A stretch of 9,460 bases of DNA from Betaproteobacteria bacterium (GTDB taxonomy: Bacteria; Pseudomonadota; Gammaproteobacteria; Burkholderiales; Usitatibacteraceae): positions 24,185 to 33,644 of the forward strand of contig PQAI01000300.1 of the NCBI GenBank assembly GCA_003105245.1, given 5' to 3'. The translations under genes and the position numbers were made by a program. Positions 1-6,941 of this stretch are shown here, one piece after another. How positions within the stretch are numbered: the stretch's first letter is position 1; each line of letters starts with the position of its first letter. A model generated the notes under the pieces. That model did no database searches and had not been told where the DNA came from. It saw nothing but the letters and a program-made list of their open reading frames with translations.

Positions 1-308
1 GACAGGCCGTGCAGGTTCGTGAAGGCGCGGTCGATCTCGGTGAGGATGTGGTCGAGCTTTTCCTCGGAAATCGCGGGGTTGGCGCGCAGCGCGTCCAGGA
101 AGGTGCGCTGGCGGTCGAGTTCCTGCAGCAGGTCGCTCTTCAGGTCCGCGCGGCTCGCCACCTCCAGGATCTCGAAGATCCCGGTGAGGCAGGCGTGGTG
201 GTCGTGGGCGCTGTCGTGCTGCAGGAAGAAGTGGACGCGCTCGTAGAGATCCTCCAGGCGAAGCAGCGTTCGCACGCGCTCGTTCAGGGGATATTCGTAG
301 GTGATCAC
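1..308 (-). CDS. zapD: Cell division protein ZapD (N-terminal part, runs off left edge)
   Basis: About 102 N-terminal residues are visible; the C-terminal part lies beyond position 1. ZapD (DUF1342, formerly YacF) binds the FtsZ C-terminal tail and bundles FtsZ filaments at the cytoplasmic division ring. The start reads MITYEYPLNERVRTLLRLED, followed by ERVHFFL, HDHHACL, FEILEVASRADLKSDLLQEL and RTFLDALRANP. This is the family pattern of an E-(Y/H)-P-L-N-E-(R/K) opening and an FEILEVA..ADLKSDLLQEL-type helix. I chose the GTG at 308-306 because residues from Ile2 onward match the family. Codons further upstream stay open back to the coaE stop but do not look conserved, and no Shine-Dalgarno precedes this GTG. 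It lies 84 bp after coaE on the same strand, the usual pilD-coaE-zapD order of beta- and gammaproteobacteria. Identity is confident; the exact start less so. Confidence 0.92.
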   Translation of the reverse strand, partial: MITYEYPLNERVRTLLRLEDLYERVHFFLQHDSAHDHHACLTGIFEILEVASRADLKSDLLQELDRQRTFLDALRANPAISEEKLDHILTEIDRAFTNLHGL

Positions 309-387
309 GGCCGCGCGCAGCCCACGAGGTCGGGGGAGACAGTCGGAATCCGGCGATTGTGGGGCATGGGTCCCGTTCTTGACAAAT

Positions 388-403
388 CCGGGTCAGTTCC
401 CGG
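388..403 (-). terminator. Weak hairpin over the coaE stop codon
   Basis: A 5-bp stem (CCGGG / CCCGG) with a 6-nt loop spans the coaE stop codon. On the minus strand it is followed by ATTTGTC, a poor U tract. It could slow or partly terminate transcription between coaE and zapD, but the stem is short and the tail weak. Read-through into zapD is at least as likely. Confidence 0.22.
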
Positions 404-995
404 CCCTTGCCGCCAGCCGGGCGTGCAGGCGCTCGCACTGCGCGCGCAGCTCCCCGAGCCCCCCGCCGTTCCACAGCACCTCGTCGGCCGCCTGCAGCCG
501 GCGCCAGCGCGGCCACTGCGCGGCCATGATCGCCCGCACCTCCCGCGGGTCCAGCCCCGAGCGCTCCACGGTCCGGCTCACCTGCAGCTCCTCGGGGAGG
601 TCCACGACGACCACGCGCTCCAACCGGCCGGCCTGGAATCCCGTCTCGAAGAGCAGGGGCACGACCAGCACCGCGTAGGGGCCCGTCGCCGCGGCCAGCC
701 GGCGCGCCGCTTCCTCGCGGATGAGCGGGTGCAGGATGGACTCGAGCCGGGCGCGCGCCCGCGGGTCGGAGAAGGCGAGGGAGCGCATCGCGGCGCGGTC
801 CAGGGCGCCCTCGCGCGGCACGATCGCCTCTCCGAAGGCCTCGCGAAGCGCCGGCACCGCCGCCCCGCCGGCCGCGGTCAGCCCGCGCGAGATCTCGTCG
901 GCATCGACGACGCTCGCACCCAGGGCCGCGAGCATGTCCGCGGCCGTGGACTTCCCCGAGCCGATGCCGCCGGTGAGCCCGACGACCCGCTTCAC
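393..995 (-). CDS. coaE: Dephospho-CoA kinase CoaE
   Basis: A 200-residue cytoplasmic enzyme that phosphorylates the 3'-hydroxyl of dephospho-CoA ribose with ATP, the final step of coenzyme A synthesis. The P-loop is GGIGSGKST (residues 9-17), followed by the substrate-binding VVDADEISR (29-37). The family motif HPLIR is at 89-93 and VPLLFETG, which precedes the lid, at 112-119. The C-terminal MAAQ...R..AADEV..N pattern (157-176) is also typical. Length matches the family norm of about 200. The start is GTG at 995-993, which overlaps the pilD stop as GTGA, so translation is probably coupled to pilD. The following zapD lies 84 bp downstream. All catalytic motifs are intact and nothing suggests decay. 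Confidence 0.96.
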   Translation of the reverse strand: MKRVVGLTGGIGSGKSTAADMLAALGASVVDADEISRGLTAAGGAAVPALREAFGEAIVPREGALDRAAMRSLAFSDPRARARLESILHPLIREEAARRLAAATGPYAVLVVPLLFETGFQAGRLERVVVVDLPEELQVSRTVERSGLDPREVRAIMAAQWPRWRRLQAADEVLWNGGGLGELRAQCERLHARLAARAGN

Positions 996-1855
996 GCCGG
1001 GAACCGCCCCAGGTAGGCGATCACCGCCTCGCGGCCCCAGAGCAGCGCGACGAAGCCCCCCGCCGCGAGGTAGGGGCCGAAGGGGATGCGCGCCTCCCGG
1101 CCCTTGCCGGCGAGCCAGATGCCCAGGATCCCGATCACCGCGCCCGCCCCGGCGGAGACCAGCAGGATGAGCGGGAGGGTCTGCCAGCCGGTCCACGCCC
1201 CGAGCGCGGCCAGCAGCTTGAAGTCGCCGAAGCCCATGCCTTCCTTTCCCGCAAGCAGCTTGAAGCCCCAGTAGACGCTCCAGAGCATGAGGTAGCCGCC
1301 GGCGGCGCCCAGCACCGCGGAGCGCAGGTCGACGAAGAGCCCGCCCACGTTGAGCAGCAGTCCCAGCCACAGCAGCGGGAGCGTGATCCGGTCCGGCAGC
1401 AGCTGCGTGTCGAGGTCGATCGCGGAGGCGGCGATGAGCGACCAGGAGAAGACGAGGCCGGCGGCGAGCGCCCAGCCCCAGCCCAGCCGCCAGGCGACGA
1501 GCGCCGAGACGAGCCCCGTCAGGAGCTCGACCGCGGGATAGCGCACGCTGATGGGCGCCTTGCAGGCGGCGCACTTGCCGCCCAGCGCGATCCAGCTCGC
1601 CAGCGGGATGTTCTGCAGCGCGGTGATGGGCGTGCCGCACGACGGGCAGCGCGAGCGCGGCACGAGGAGGTTCAACTTCTCGGCCGGCGGGGGCTCCCGG
1701 CCCTCCAGCTCGGCGCAGTCGGCGCGCCACTCGGCCTGCATCATGAGCGGCAGGCGGTGGATCACGACGTTGAGGAAGGACCCCACCGCCAGGCCGAAGA
1801 GGCCCGCGACGAGCGCGAGTGCGGCGGGGGAGGATTGCAGCAGCGTGAGGTCCAT
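992..1855 (-). CDS. pilD: Type IV prepilin peptidase / N-methyltransferase PilD
   Basis: A 287-residue polytopic inner-membrane aspartyl protease (peptidase family A24A). It cleaves prepilin leader peptides on the cytoplasmic side and N-methylates the new N-terminus. The N-terminal GLAVGSFLNVVIHRLP (residues 21-36) is the conserved first segment. Two CxxC pairs (C70/C73 and C95/C98) form the zinc-binding loop of the methyltransferase-type domain. The two catalytic aspartates sit in AIDLDTQLLPD (D147) and GMGFGDFKLL (D211). The C-terminal IPFGPYLAAGG (257-267) is another family signature. Several hydrophobic helices fill the region from 105 onward. The ATG at 1855 has only a weak GAG-type ribosome site. 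The gene follows pilC after 69 bp that hold a strong hairpin, and it overlaps coaE by 4 bp. It could also process type II secretion pseudopilins. Confidence 0.96.
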   Translation of the reverse strand: MDLTLLQSSPAALALVAGLFGLAVGSFLNVVIHRLPLMMQAEWRADCAELEGREPPPAEKLNLLVPRSRCPSCGTPITALQNIPLASWIALGGKCAACKAPISVRYPAVELLTGLVSALVAWRLGWGWALAAGLVFSWSLIAASAIDLDTQLLPDRITLPLLWLGLLLNVGGLFVDLRSAVLGAAGGYLMLWSVYWGFKLLAGKEGMGFGDFKLLAALGAWTGWQTLPLILLVSAGAGAVIGILGIWLAGKGREARIPFGPYLAAGGFVALLWGREAVIAYLGRFPA

Positions 1856-1867
1856 CGTCGTCCGCTC

Positions 1868-1905
1868 AAAAGAAAGCGGGCGCGGAAATCGCTCCCCGCG
1901 CCCGC
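1868..1905 (-). terminator. Terminator-like hairpin between pilC and pilD
   Basis: Positions 1876-1885 and 1896-1905 form a perfect 10-bp all-GC stem (GCGGGCGCGG / CCGCGCCCGC) with a 10-nt loop. On the minus strand the right arm is followed directly by TTTCTTTT (1875-1868). That is the layout of a Rho-independent terminator read in the direction of pilC. It begins 20 bp after the pilC stop and ends 12 bp before the pilD start. It may end most pilBC transcripts or act as a partial attenuator or 3' stabiliser. The long loop and the single C in the T tract lower certainty. Confidence 0.6.
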
Positions 1906-1924
1906 GCCTGCGTCCGGCTCCCGG

Positions 1925-3154
1925 TCAGACCGCGGAACCCATCTTGAAGATCGGCAGGTACATCGCCACCACCAGGCCGCCGATGAGGCCGCCGAGCACG
2001 ACCATGATGAGCGGCTCCATGAGGGAGGACAGGGCCTCCACGGCCTCGTCGACCTCGGCCTCGAAGAAGTCGGCCACCTTGGAGAGCATGGCGTCGAGCG
2101 CGCCCGACTCCTCGCCGATGGCGGTCATCTGCAGGACCATGCTCGGGAAGACGTTGGTGTTCTGCATCGCCACGGTGAGGCCCGTGCCGGTGGAGACCTC
2201 CTGCTGGATGCGCTTGGTGGCCTCGAAGTAGACGTAGTTGCCCGCCGCGCCCGCCACCGAGTCGAGCGCCTCCACGAGCGGCACGCCGGCGGCGAACATC
2301 GTGGACAGCGTCCGGCACCAGCGCGCGATGGAGGCCTTGCGGATCACGTCGCCGAAGATCGGCATGCGCAGGATCAGGCGGTCCATGGCGTTCTGCATCG
2401 CGATGGAGCGCTTGTAGAAGGTGAGCAGCGCGTACACGCCGCCGATGAGCGCCGGGAAGAGGATGTACCAGTTGCCCACGAACCAGTCGGACAGGTTCAT
2501 CACGATCTGGGTGGGCGCGGGCAGGTCGGCGCCGAAGCCCTTGAACAGGTCCTTGAAGGTCGGGATCACGAAGATCATGATCACCGCGGTGATCACCAGC
2601 GCCACCACGATGATCGACACGGGGTAGAAGAGCGCGCCCTTGATCTTCTTCTTGATGGCGAGGATCTTCTCCTTGTAGGTGGCCAGGCGGTCGAGCAGGC
2701 TGTCCAGGATGCCCGCCTGCTCGCCGGCGCCCACGAGGTTGCAGAAGAGCTGGTCGAAGTGCTGCGGGTACTTGCGGAAGGCGGTCGACAGCGACGAGCC
2801 CGTCTCGACCTCCGTCTTGATGTCGAGCAGGAGCTTGCCCACGGAGGGGTTCGCGTGCCCCTTGCCCACGATGTCGAAGGCCTGCAGCAGCGGCACGCCG
2901 GCCTTCATCATCACCGCGAGCTGGCGCGTGAAGATCGTGATGTCCTGCTCGGTGATCTTCTTGCCGCCGCGCTGCGAGACCTTCTTCACGCTCGACACCT
3001 GGATGCCCTGGCGCCGCAGCGTGGCCATCACGACGTGCTCGCCTCCCGCGCGAACCTCGCCCTTGACGATCTTGCCGGTCTTGTCCTTGCCGCTCCACGC
3101 GTAGTTGTAGAGCTTGACGTCCTTCCCCGCTTCCTTCTTGGCAACAGCCGCCAT
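1925..3154 (-). CDS. pilC: Type IV pilus inner-membrane platform protein PilC
   Basis: A 409-residue GspF/PilC-family protein, the inner-membrane platform that couples the PilB and PilT motors to pilin insertion and removal. It has the two-fold repeat of the family. The first GspF domain (about 72-196) begins FTRQLAVMMKAGVPLLQAFD and the second (about 275-398) begins ARWCRTLSTMFAAGVPLVEA. Each contains a GE.(A/S)G.L motif (GEQAGIL near 144, GEESGAL near 347). Membrane segments are visible near 178-197, 228-247 and 381-401. The N-terminal YAWSGKDKTGKIVKGEV is the usual cytoplasmic lead-in. The ATG at 3154 is preceded by a good GGGAGGA site, and the gene starts 11 bp after the pilB stop, so the two are surely co-transcribed. 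The length is normal for the family. Confidence 0.97.
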   Translation of the reverse strand: MAAVAKKEAGKDVKLYNYAWSGKDKTGKIVKGEVRAGGEHVVMATLRRQGIQVSSVKKVSQRGGKKITEQDITIFTRQLAVMMKAGVPLLQAFDIVGKGHANPSVGKLLLDIKTEVETGSSLSTAFRKYPQHFDQLFCNLVGAGEQAGILDSLLDRLATYKEKILAIKKKIKGALFYPVSIIVVALVITAVIMIFVIPTFKDLFKGFGADLPAPTQIVMNLSDWFVGNWYILFPALIGGVYALLTFYKRSIAMQNAMDRLILRMPIFGDVIRKASIARWCRTLSTMFAAGVPLVEALDSVAGAAGNYVYFEATKRIQQEVSTGTGLTVAMQNTNVFPSMVLQMTAIGEESGALDAMLSKVADFFEAEVDEAVEALSSLMEPLIMVVLGGLIGGLVVAMYLPIFKMGSAV

Positions 3155-3165
3155 GTCCGTCCTCC

Positions 3166-4872
3166 CTACTCGTTCGTGACGGCCTCGACCTCATCCAGCG
3201 AGGTGAGCCCTTTCCTGACCTTCAGAAGTCCCGACTGCCGCAGGTCGCGCACGCCGTCGCGCTGTGCCTGGTCGGCCAGGTCGATCGCGGTCCCGTTCTT
3301 CATGATGATCCGCTCCATCTCCTCGGAGATCGGCATCACCTGGTAGATGCCGACCCGGCCCTTGTAGCCGGTATTCTTGCACACCTCGCAGCCCACGGCC
3401 TCGTAGGGCTGCCACGAGCCGTCGAGATCCTCGTCCTTGAAGCCCGCCCTGAGGAGCGCCTCCTCGGGGATGCTGGCGGGCCGCTTGCAGGTGCAGAGCT
3501 TCCTCGCCAGGCGCTGCGCGGTGATGAGGATCACCGACGAGGCGATGTTGAAGGGCGCGATGCCCATGTTCATCAGGCGGGTGAGCGTCGAGGGCGCGTC
3601 GTTCGTGTGCAGCGTCGAGAGCACCATGTGGCCGGTCTGCGCGGCCTTGATCGCGATCTCGCCCGTCTCCAGGTCGCGGATCTCGCCCACCATGATGATG
3701 TCCGGGTCCTGGCGCAGGAAGGCCTTGAGCGCCGCGGCGAAGGTGAGGCCGGCCTTGTCGTTCACGTTCACCTGGTTGACGCCCGGCAGGTTGATTTCCG
3801 CCGGGTCCTCCGCCGTGGAGATGTTGATTCCCGGCTTGTTGAGGATGTTGAGGCACGTGTAGAGCGAGACGGTCTTGCCGGAGCCCGTGGGCCCCGTGAC
3901 CAGCACCATGCCGTAGGGGCGCCCGATCGCGTGCATCAGGTGCTCCTTCTGGTCGGGCTCGTAGCCCAGCGCGTCGATCCCGAGCGTGGCGCTCGAGGGG
4001 TCGAGGATGCGCATGCAGATCTTCTCGCCGAAGAGCGTGGGCAGCGTCGAGACGCGGAAGTCGATGGCGCGGGTCTTGGAGAGCACCATCTTCATGCGCC
4101 CGTCCTGCGGCACGCGCTTCTCCGAGATGTCGAGCTTGGAGACCACCTTGATGCGCGAGGCGATCTTCTCCTTGATCGCGAGCGGCGGCTGCGCGATGTC
4201 GTAGAGGATGCCGTCCTGGCGGTAGCGGATGCGGTAGTACTTCTCGTAGGGCTCGAAGTGGATGTCGGAGGCCCCGCCGTTGATGGCGTCGAGCAGGATC
4301 TTCTGCACGTACTTCACCACCGGGGCGTCGTCGATCTCCTCGGTGACGACCTCGGGCTGCGCCTCGCCGTCGGTCACCTCCACGCCGGAGAGGTCCACGT
4401 CCTCGGTGATCATCTCGAGCGTCTTGCCGCTGGTCTCGCCGAGCTTCTTGACGATGATCGAGAGCTTGTCGTCCTCGACGACCACGGGCTCCATGGTCAT
4501 GCCGGTGGCGAACTTCACCTCCTGCATCACCTGCTCGTTGGTGGGGTCGGACATGCCCACGAAGATGCGGTTGCCGCGCTTGCCCAGCGCGATCACCCGG
4601 TGGTTCGTGACGATCTTGCTGTCGATGAGGTTGAGCGGCAGCTGGTCCGTGTCGACCGCCGAGAGGTCGAGCATCGGGTAGCCGAAGGCGTGGGCGGCGA
4701 ACTGCGAGACGTCGCGCGCCGAGAGCTTCTTCGAGGCGACGAGCTGCTGCACGAAGGTAAGACCTCCCTTCGACGCCTCGAGCTGGATCGCCGTGGCGTC
4801 GGATTGCATCAGCCTGCCCTGCTGGACGAGGGCGCGGCCGAGTGCGCTGAAGGTTCCGGGTGCAGCGGACAT
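3166..4872 (-). CDS. pilB: Type IV pilus extension ATPase PilB
   Basis: A 568-residue cytoplasmic hexameric ATPase (GspE/PilB family) that powers pilus polymerisation at the base of the machine. The N-terminal domain (about 10-145) is MshEN/T2SSE-N-like. The ATPase part has Walker A GPTGSGKT (327-334) and an Asp box around 346-357 (ISTAEDPAEINLPG follows it). Walker B is DPDIIMVGEIRD (389-400, catalytic-type E397). The His box is AAQTGHMVLSTLHTND (410-425). C460, C462, C495 and C498 form the zinc-binding cluster seen in extension ATPases but not in the retraction ATPase PilT, which decides the call. The ATG at 4872 has an AAGGA site about 11 nt upstream, a rather long spacing. It is first of the pilBCD set, after an AT-rich gap with a possible promoter. 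A GspE of type II secretion is the alternative, but no gsp neighbours are present. Confidence 0.97.
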   Translation of the reverse strand: MSAAPGTFSALGRALVQQGRLMQSDATAIQLEASKGGLTFVQQLVASKKLSARDVSQFAAHAFGYPMLDLSAVDTDQLPLNLIDSKIVTNHRVIALGKRGNRIFVGMSDPTNEQVMQEVKFATGMTMEPVVVEDDKLSIIVKKLGETSGKTLEMITEDVDLSGVEVTDGEAQPEVVTEEIDDAPVVKYVQKILLDAINGGASDIHFEPYEKYYRIRYRQDGILYDIAQPPLAIKEKIASRIKVVSKLDISEKRVPQDGRMKMVLSKTRAIDFRVSTLPTLFGEKICMRILDPSSATLGIDALGYEPDQKEHLMHAIGRPYGMVLVTGPTGSGKTVSLYTCLNILNKPGINISTAEDPAEINLPGVNQVNVNDKAGLTFAAALKAFLRQDPDIIMVGEIRDLETGEIAIKAAQTGHMVLSTLHTNDAPSTLTRLMNMGIAPFNIASSVILITAQRLARKLCTCKRPASIPEEALLRAGFKDEDLDGSWQPYEAVGCEVCKNTGYKGRVGIYQVMPISEEMERIIMKNGTAIDLADQAQRDGVRDLRQSGLLKVRKGLTSLDEVEAVTNE

Positions 4873-4901
4873 GGGGAAAAAGATTCCTTTAAATCAACGC
4901 A

Positions 4902-4931
4902 ATAGTGCGCCTTTTTCGTTCTTCTTGTAAA
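4902..4931 (-). promoter_or_regulatory. Possible sigma-70 promoter of pilB
   Basis: The gap 4873-4964 between the peroxidase gene and pilB is much more AT-rich than its surroundings. On the minus strand it contains TTTACA (4931-4926, five of six matches to TTGACA), then 18 bp, then CACTAT (4907-4902, three of six). Transcription from it would give a pilB leader of about 25 nt. The -10 box is weak, so this is a candidate only. No convincing terminator ends the upstream gene, so read-through into pilB is also possible. Confidence 0.3.
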
Positions 4932-4964
4932 GAATGAGCGGCAAGGGCTGGCCGCCGGCCCGGC

Positions 4965-5504
4965 TCAGGGGGCGGCGAGCGCCTTTTCCACGGCCGCCAC
5001 CAGGCGTTCGCTCTCGGGCGTGACGTCGCTCGGGAAGCTGCCCAGGGCGGTCCCGTCGCGACCGACCAGGTACTTGTGGAAGTTCCAGCCCGGGGCCTCG
5101 CCCGTGCGGGCCAGGAGGCCCCGATACAGGGGAACGGCCTGCGGGCCCTTGACCACCGATTTCGAGAGCATCGGAAAGCGCACCTTGTAGGTCCGCTCGC
5201 AGAAGTCGGCGACCTGGGCGTCGGTCCCGGGCTCCTGGGCCCCGAAATCGTTGGAGGGCACTCCGAGGACCACGAGCCCCCTTTCCCGGTAGCGCTGGTA
5301 GAGCGTTTCCAGCCCCTGGTACTGCCCGGTGTAGCCGCAGTAGCTGGCGGTGTTCACGACGAGGACCACCTTCCCGGCGTACTGGCAGAGGTCCGCGGGC
5401 GCGCCCTTGAGCGTGCTCATGCGGTGGTCGAGCAGCGCCGGGCAGGCGGCGGCAGCCGGGAGGGCGGCGGCGCACATCAGGGTGGCGGCGAGCATCCGGG
5501 GCAT
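4965..5504 (-). CDS. Exported glutathione-peroxidase-like thiol peroxidase
   Basis: A 179-residue protein of the glutathione peroxidase family, which reduces hydroperoxides using glutathione or, in most bacterial members, thioredoxin. Residues 1-20 look like a Sec signal peptide (MPRM, hydrophobic core, then AAAA), with cleavage likely before C21, placing it in the periplasm. The signature [20 protein letters not shown] holds the peroxidatic cysteine C56. [10 protein letters not shown] supplies Q90 and GWNFHKYLV supplies W140 and N141, completing the Cys-Gln-Trp-Asn set. C102 in [12 protein letters not shown] lies where thioredoxin-dependent members keep a resolving cysteine. The family's FPCNQF is replaced by VPSNDF, a change I believe is common in bacterial members. 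The ATG at 5504 has a strong GGAGGA site 7 nt upstream. It is divergent from hemA and upstream of pilB. The electron donor cannot be told from sequence. Confidence 0.9.
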   Translation of the reverse strand: MPRMLAATLMCAAALPAAAACPALLDHRMSTLKGAPADLCQYAGKVVLVVNTASYCGYTGQYQGLETLYQRYRERGLVVLGVPSNDFGAQEPGTDAQVADFCERTYKVRFPMLSKSVVKGPQAVPLYRGLLARTGEAPGWNFHKYLVGRDGTALGSFPSDVTPESERLVAAVEKALAAP

Positions 5505-5513
5505 CGGGGTTCC

Positions 5514-5528
5514 TCCCGGAAACCGGGA
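5514..5528 (-). promoter_or_regulatory. Leader hairpin overlapping the peroxidase ribosome-binding site
   Basis: TCCCGG and CCGGGA (5514-5519 and 5523-5528) form a perfect 6-bp stem with a 3-nt loop. On the minus strand the distal arm ends in GGGA, which is the first part of the GGGAGGA Shine-Dalgarno of the peroxidase gene (5517-5511). If transcription starts upstream of 5528, the folded RNA would partly hide the ribosome site. The structure is seen; a regulatory role is inferred. Confidence 0.35.
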
Positions 5529-5536
5529 TGATCCCC

Positions 5537-5569
5537 ATGATACGCAGCCCGCACCGCCCCGGCTGTGAA
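5537..5569 (-). promoter_or_regulatory. Possible promoter of the peroxidase gene
   Basis: On the minus strand TATCAT (5542-5537) matches the -10 consensus at five of six positions and lies about 32 nt upstream of the start codon. The best -35-like hexamer, TTCACA (5569-5564), is 21 bp away, longer than the optimal 17. The -10 box is overlapped by a direct repeat ATGAT-CCCC-ATGAT (5528-5541, plus strand), which could be incidental. Confidence 0.28.
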
Positions 5570-5613
5570 CTGCGCGACACTTCCGGCGGCGCGGGATGGC
5601 CGGGCCCCCCCTG

Positions 5614-5619
5614 TATAAT
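5614..5619 (+). promoter_or_regulatory. TATAAT -10 box of the hemA operon
   Basis: A perfect TATAAT stands out in an otherwise GC-rich 162-bp divergent gap (5505-5666), 48 bp before the hemA ATG. No recognisable TTGACA-like hexamer lies 16-18 bp upstream, where the sequence is GCGGGA-like. If used, the promoter would rely on an activator or on strong -10 contacts. The leader would be about 40 nt and GC-rich. Confidence 0.5.
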
Positions 5620-5666
5620 TCGCCCCTTCGCCACGCCCGCCGCCGCCCTCCGAGGCCTCACGGCCC

Positions 5667-6941
5667 ATGCCCCTGCTCGTTCTCGGCATCAACCACCACA
5701 GCGCGCCCCTCGAGGTGCGGGAGAAGCTCGCCTTCCCGCCCGAGACGCAGTCCGACGCGCTCACCTCGCTCGCCTCCCGCCCGGGGGTGTCGGAGGCCGT
5801 GCTGGTGTCGACCTGCAACCGCACCGAGGTCTACTGCCGCGCCGACGACATGGCGGCCGTGCGCGCCTGGCTGAAGGAGGAGGCCGCCCGGGCCGGGCTC
5901 GACGTCGAGGCGCACCTGTACGCGCACAGCGAGTCGGAGGCCATCCGGCACGCCTTCCGCGTGGCCTCCGGCCTGGACTCCATGGTGCTGGGCGAGCCGC
6001 AGATCCTCGGGCAGGTGAAGCAGTCGGTGCGCACCGCCGAGCACAGCGGCACCCTGGGCACCACCCTCAACCGCCTCTTCCAGCACACCTTCTCGGTTGC
6101 GAAGGAGGTGCGCACCCAGACGGCCATCGGGGCGCAGTCGATCTCCATGTCGGCCGCGGCCCTCAAGCTCGCGCAGAACCTCTTCGGCGACATCTCGCGC
6201 ACGCGCATGCTGCTCATCGGCGTGGGCGAGATGGTCGAGCTCGCGGCGACCTACTTCGTGGCGCAGGGCCCGCAGGCCGTCGTCGTGGCCAACCGCACCC
6301 TCGCGCGCGGCGAGGCCTTCGCCGAGCGCTTCAACGGCACCGCGATCTCGCTCGAGCAGCTGCCGGAGCGGCTGCACGAGTTCGACGTGGTGATCACCGG
6401 CACGGCCTCGACGCTGCCCATCCTCTCCAAGGGCGCCTTCGAGCGCGCCCTCAAGGCGCGCAAGTACCGCCCGATGTTCGTGGTCGACTTCGCCGTGCCG
6501 CGCGACGTCGAGCCCGACGCGGCCGAGCTCGAGGACCTCTTCCTCTACACCATCGACGACCTCGGCACGATCGTCCAGGAGGGCGCGGGACAGCGCCAGG
6601 CCGCGGTCGCCGAGGCCGAGACCATCGTCGAGCGCCAGGTGGACGCCTTCCAGGCCTGGCTCAAGGCGAGGGGCGCGGTGCCGGCCATCGTGCAGCTGCG
6701 CGCCAAGGCCGACGAGTACCGCGCCGCGGAGCTCGCCAAGGCGAAGGCCCGCCTCGCCAAGGGCGAGGACCCGGCCCGTGTGCTGGAGGGCCTGGCCGCC
6801 GGCCTCGTGAACAAGATCCTGCACCACCCCACCCAGGCCCTGAACCGCGCCGCCGAGGGCGAGCGCGACGCGCTCGTGCGCGCCGTCGAGACCCTCTTCC
6901 CCGACAACGGCAACGGCCGGGAAGAGCCGGGGGAGCCATGA
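5667..6941 (+). CDS. hemA: Glutamyl-tRNA reductase HemA
   Basis: A 424-residue NADPH-dependent cytoplasmic enzyme. It reduces glutamyl-tRNA(Glu) to glutamate-1-semialdehyde, the committed step of C5-pathway tetrapyrrole (heme, siroheme, cobalamin) synthesis. The N-terminal catalytic domain begins [18 protein letters not shown] and carries the nucleophile C50 in [10 protein letters not shown]95 in [19 protein letters not shown] is the conserved catalytic-domain histidine, followed by [10 protein letters not shown] (109-118). The NADPH-binding domain has [13 protein letters not shown] (182-194) and [18 protein letters not shown]. The C-terminal dimerisation helices include [14 protein letters not shown] (380-393). 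Length is normal for the family. The ribosome site is poor: only GAGG, 11 nt upstream. The stop overlaps the prfA start as ATGA. hemA-prfA is a classic proteobacterial arrangement. Confidence 0.97.
   Translation: MPLLVLGINHHSAPLEVREKLAFPPETQSDALTSLASRPGVSEAVLVSTCNRTEVYCRADDMAAVRAWLKEEAARAGLDVEAHLYAHSESEAIRHAFRVASGLDSMVLGEPQILGQVKQSVRTAEHSGTLGTTLNRLFQHTFSVAKEVRTQTAIGAQSISMSAAALKLAQNLFGDISRTRMLLIGVGEMVELAATYFVAQGPQAVVVANRTLARGEAFAERFNGTAISLEQLPERLHEFDVVITGTASTLPILSKGAFERALKARKYRPMFVVDFAVPRDVEPDAAELEDLFLYTIDDLGTIVQEGAGQRQAAVAEAETIVERQVDAFQAWLKARGAVPAIVQLRAKADEYRAAELAKAKARLAKGEDPARVLEGLAAGLVNKILHHPTQALNRAAEGERDALVRAVETLFPDNGNGREEPGEP

Noticed and set aside
1757..3346. A 529-codon open frame on the plus strand, opposite pilC
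   Set aside because: It is opposite a protein with two clear GspF domains and a good ribosome site. Its product is a monotonous His/Asp/Arg/Val/Leu mix, typical of the antisense reading of GC-rich codons.
3607..4905. A 432-codon open frame on the plus strand, opposite pilB
   Set aside because: The product is low in complexity and rich in Asp, Val, Leu and His. The minus strand here encodes an intact Walker A, Walker B and zinc cluster, so this is a codon-bias shadow.
4898..4915. Sigma-54-like promoter upstream of pilB on the minus strand (GGCGCACTATTGC)
   Set aside because: The GG and GC elements are separated by 9 bases rather than the strict 10, and flanking bases match poorly.
4945..4961. 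Terminator after the peroxidase gene
   Set aside because: Only short, mutually exclusive GC stems of 4-5 bp (for example GGCC-GCC-GGCC) are present, and no T tract follows on the minus strand.
4965..5504. Peroxidase as a lipoprotein
   Set aside because: C21 follows AAAA, but the -3 position is Ala rather than Leu, Val or Ile, so the lipobox is weak. Ordinary signal peptidase I cleavage is more likely.
5658..6827. A 389-codon open frame on the minus strand, opposite hemA
   Set aside because: It has the same biased antisense composition and no family motif. HemA on the plus strand is complete.
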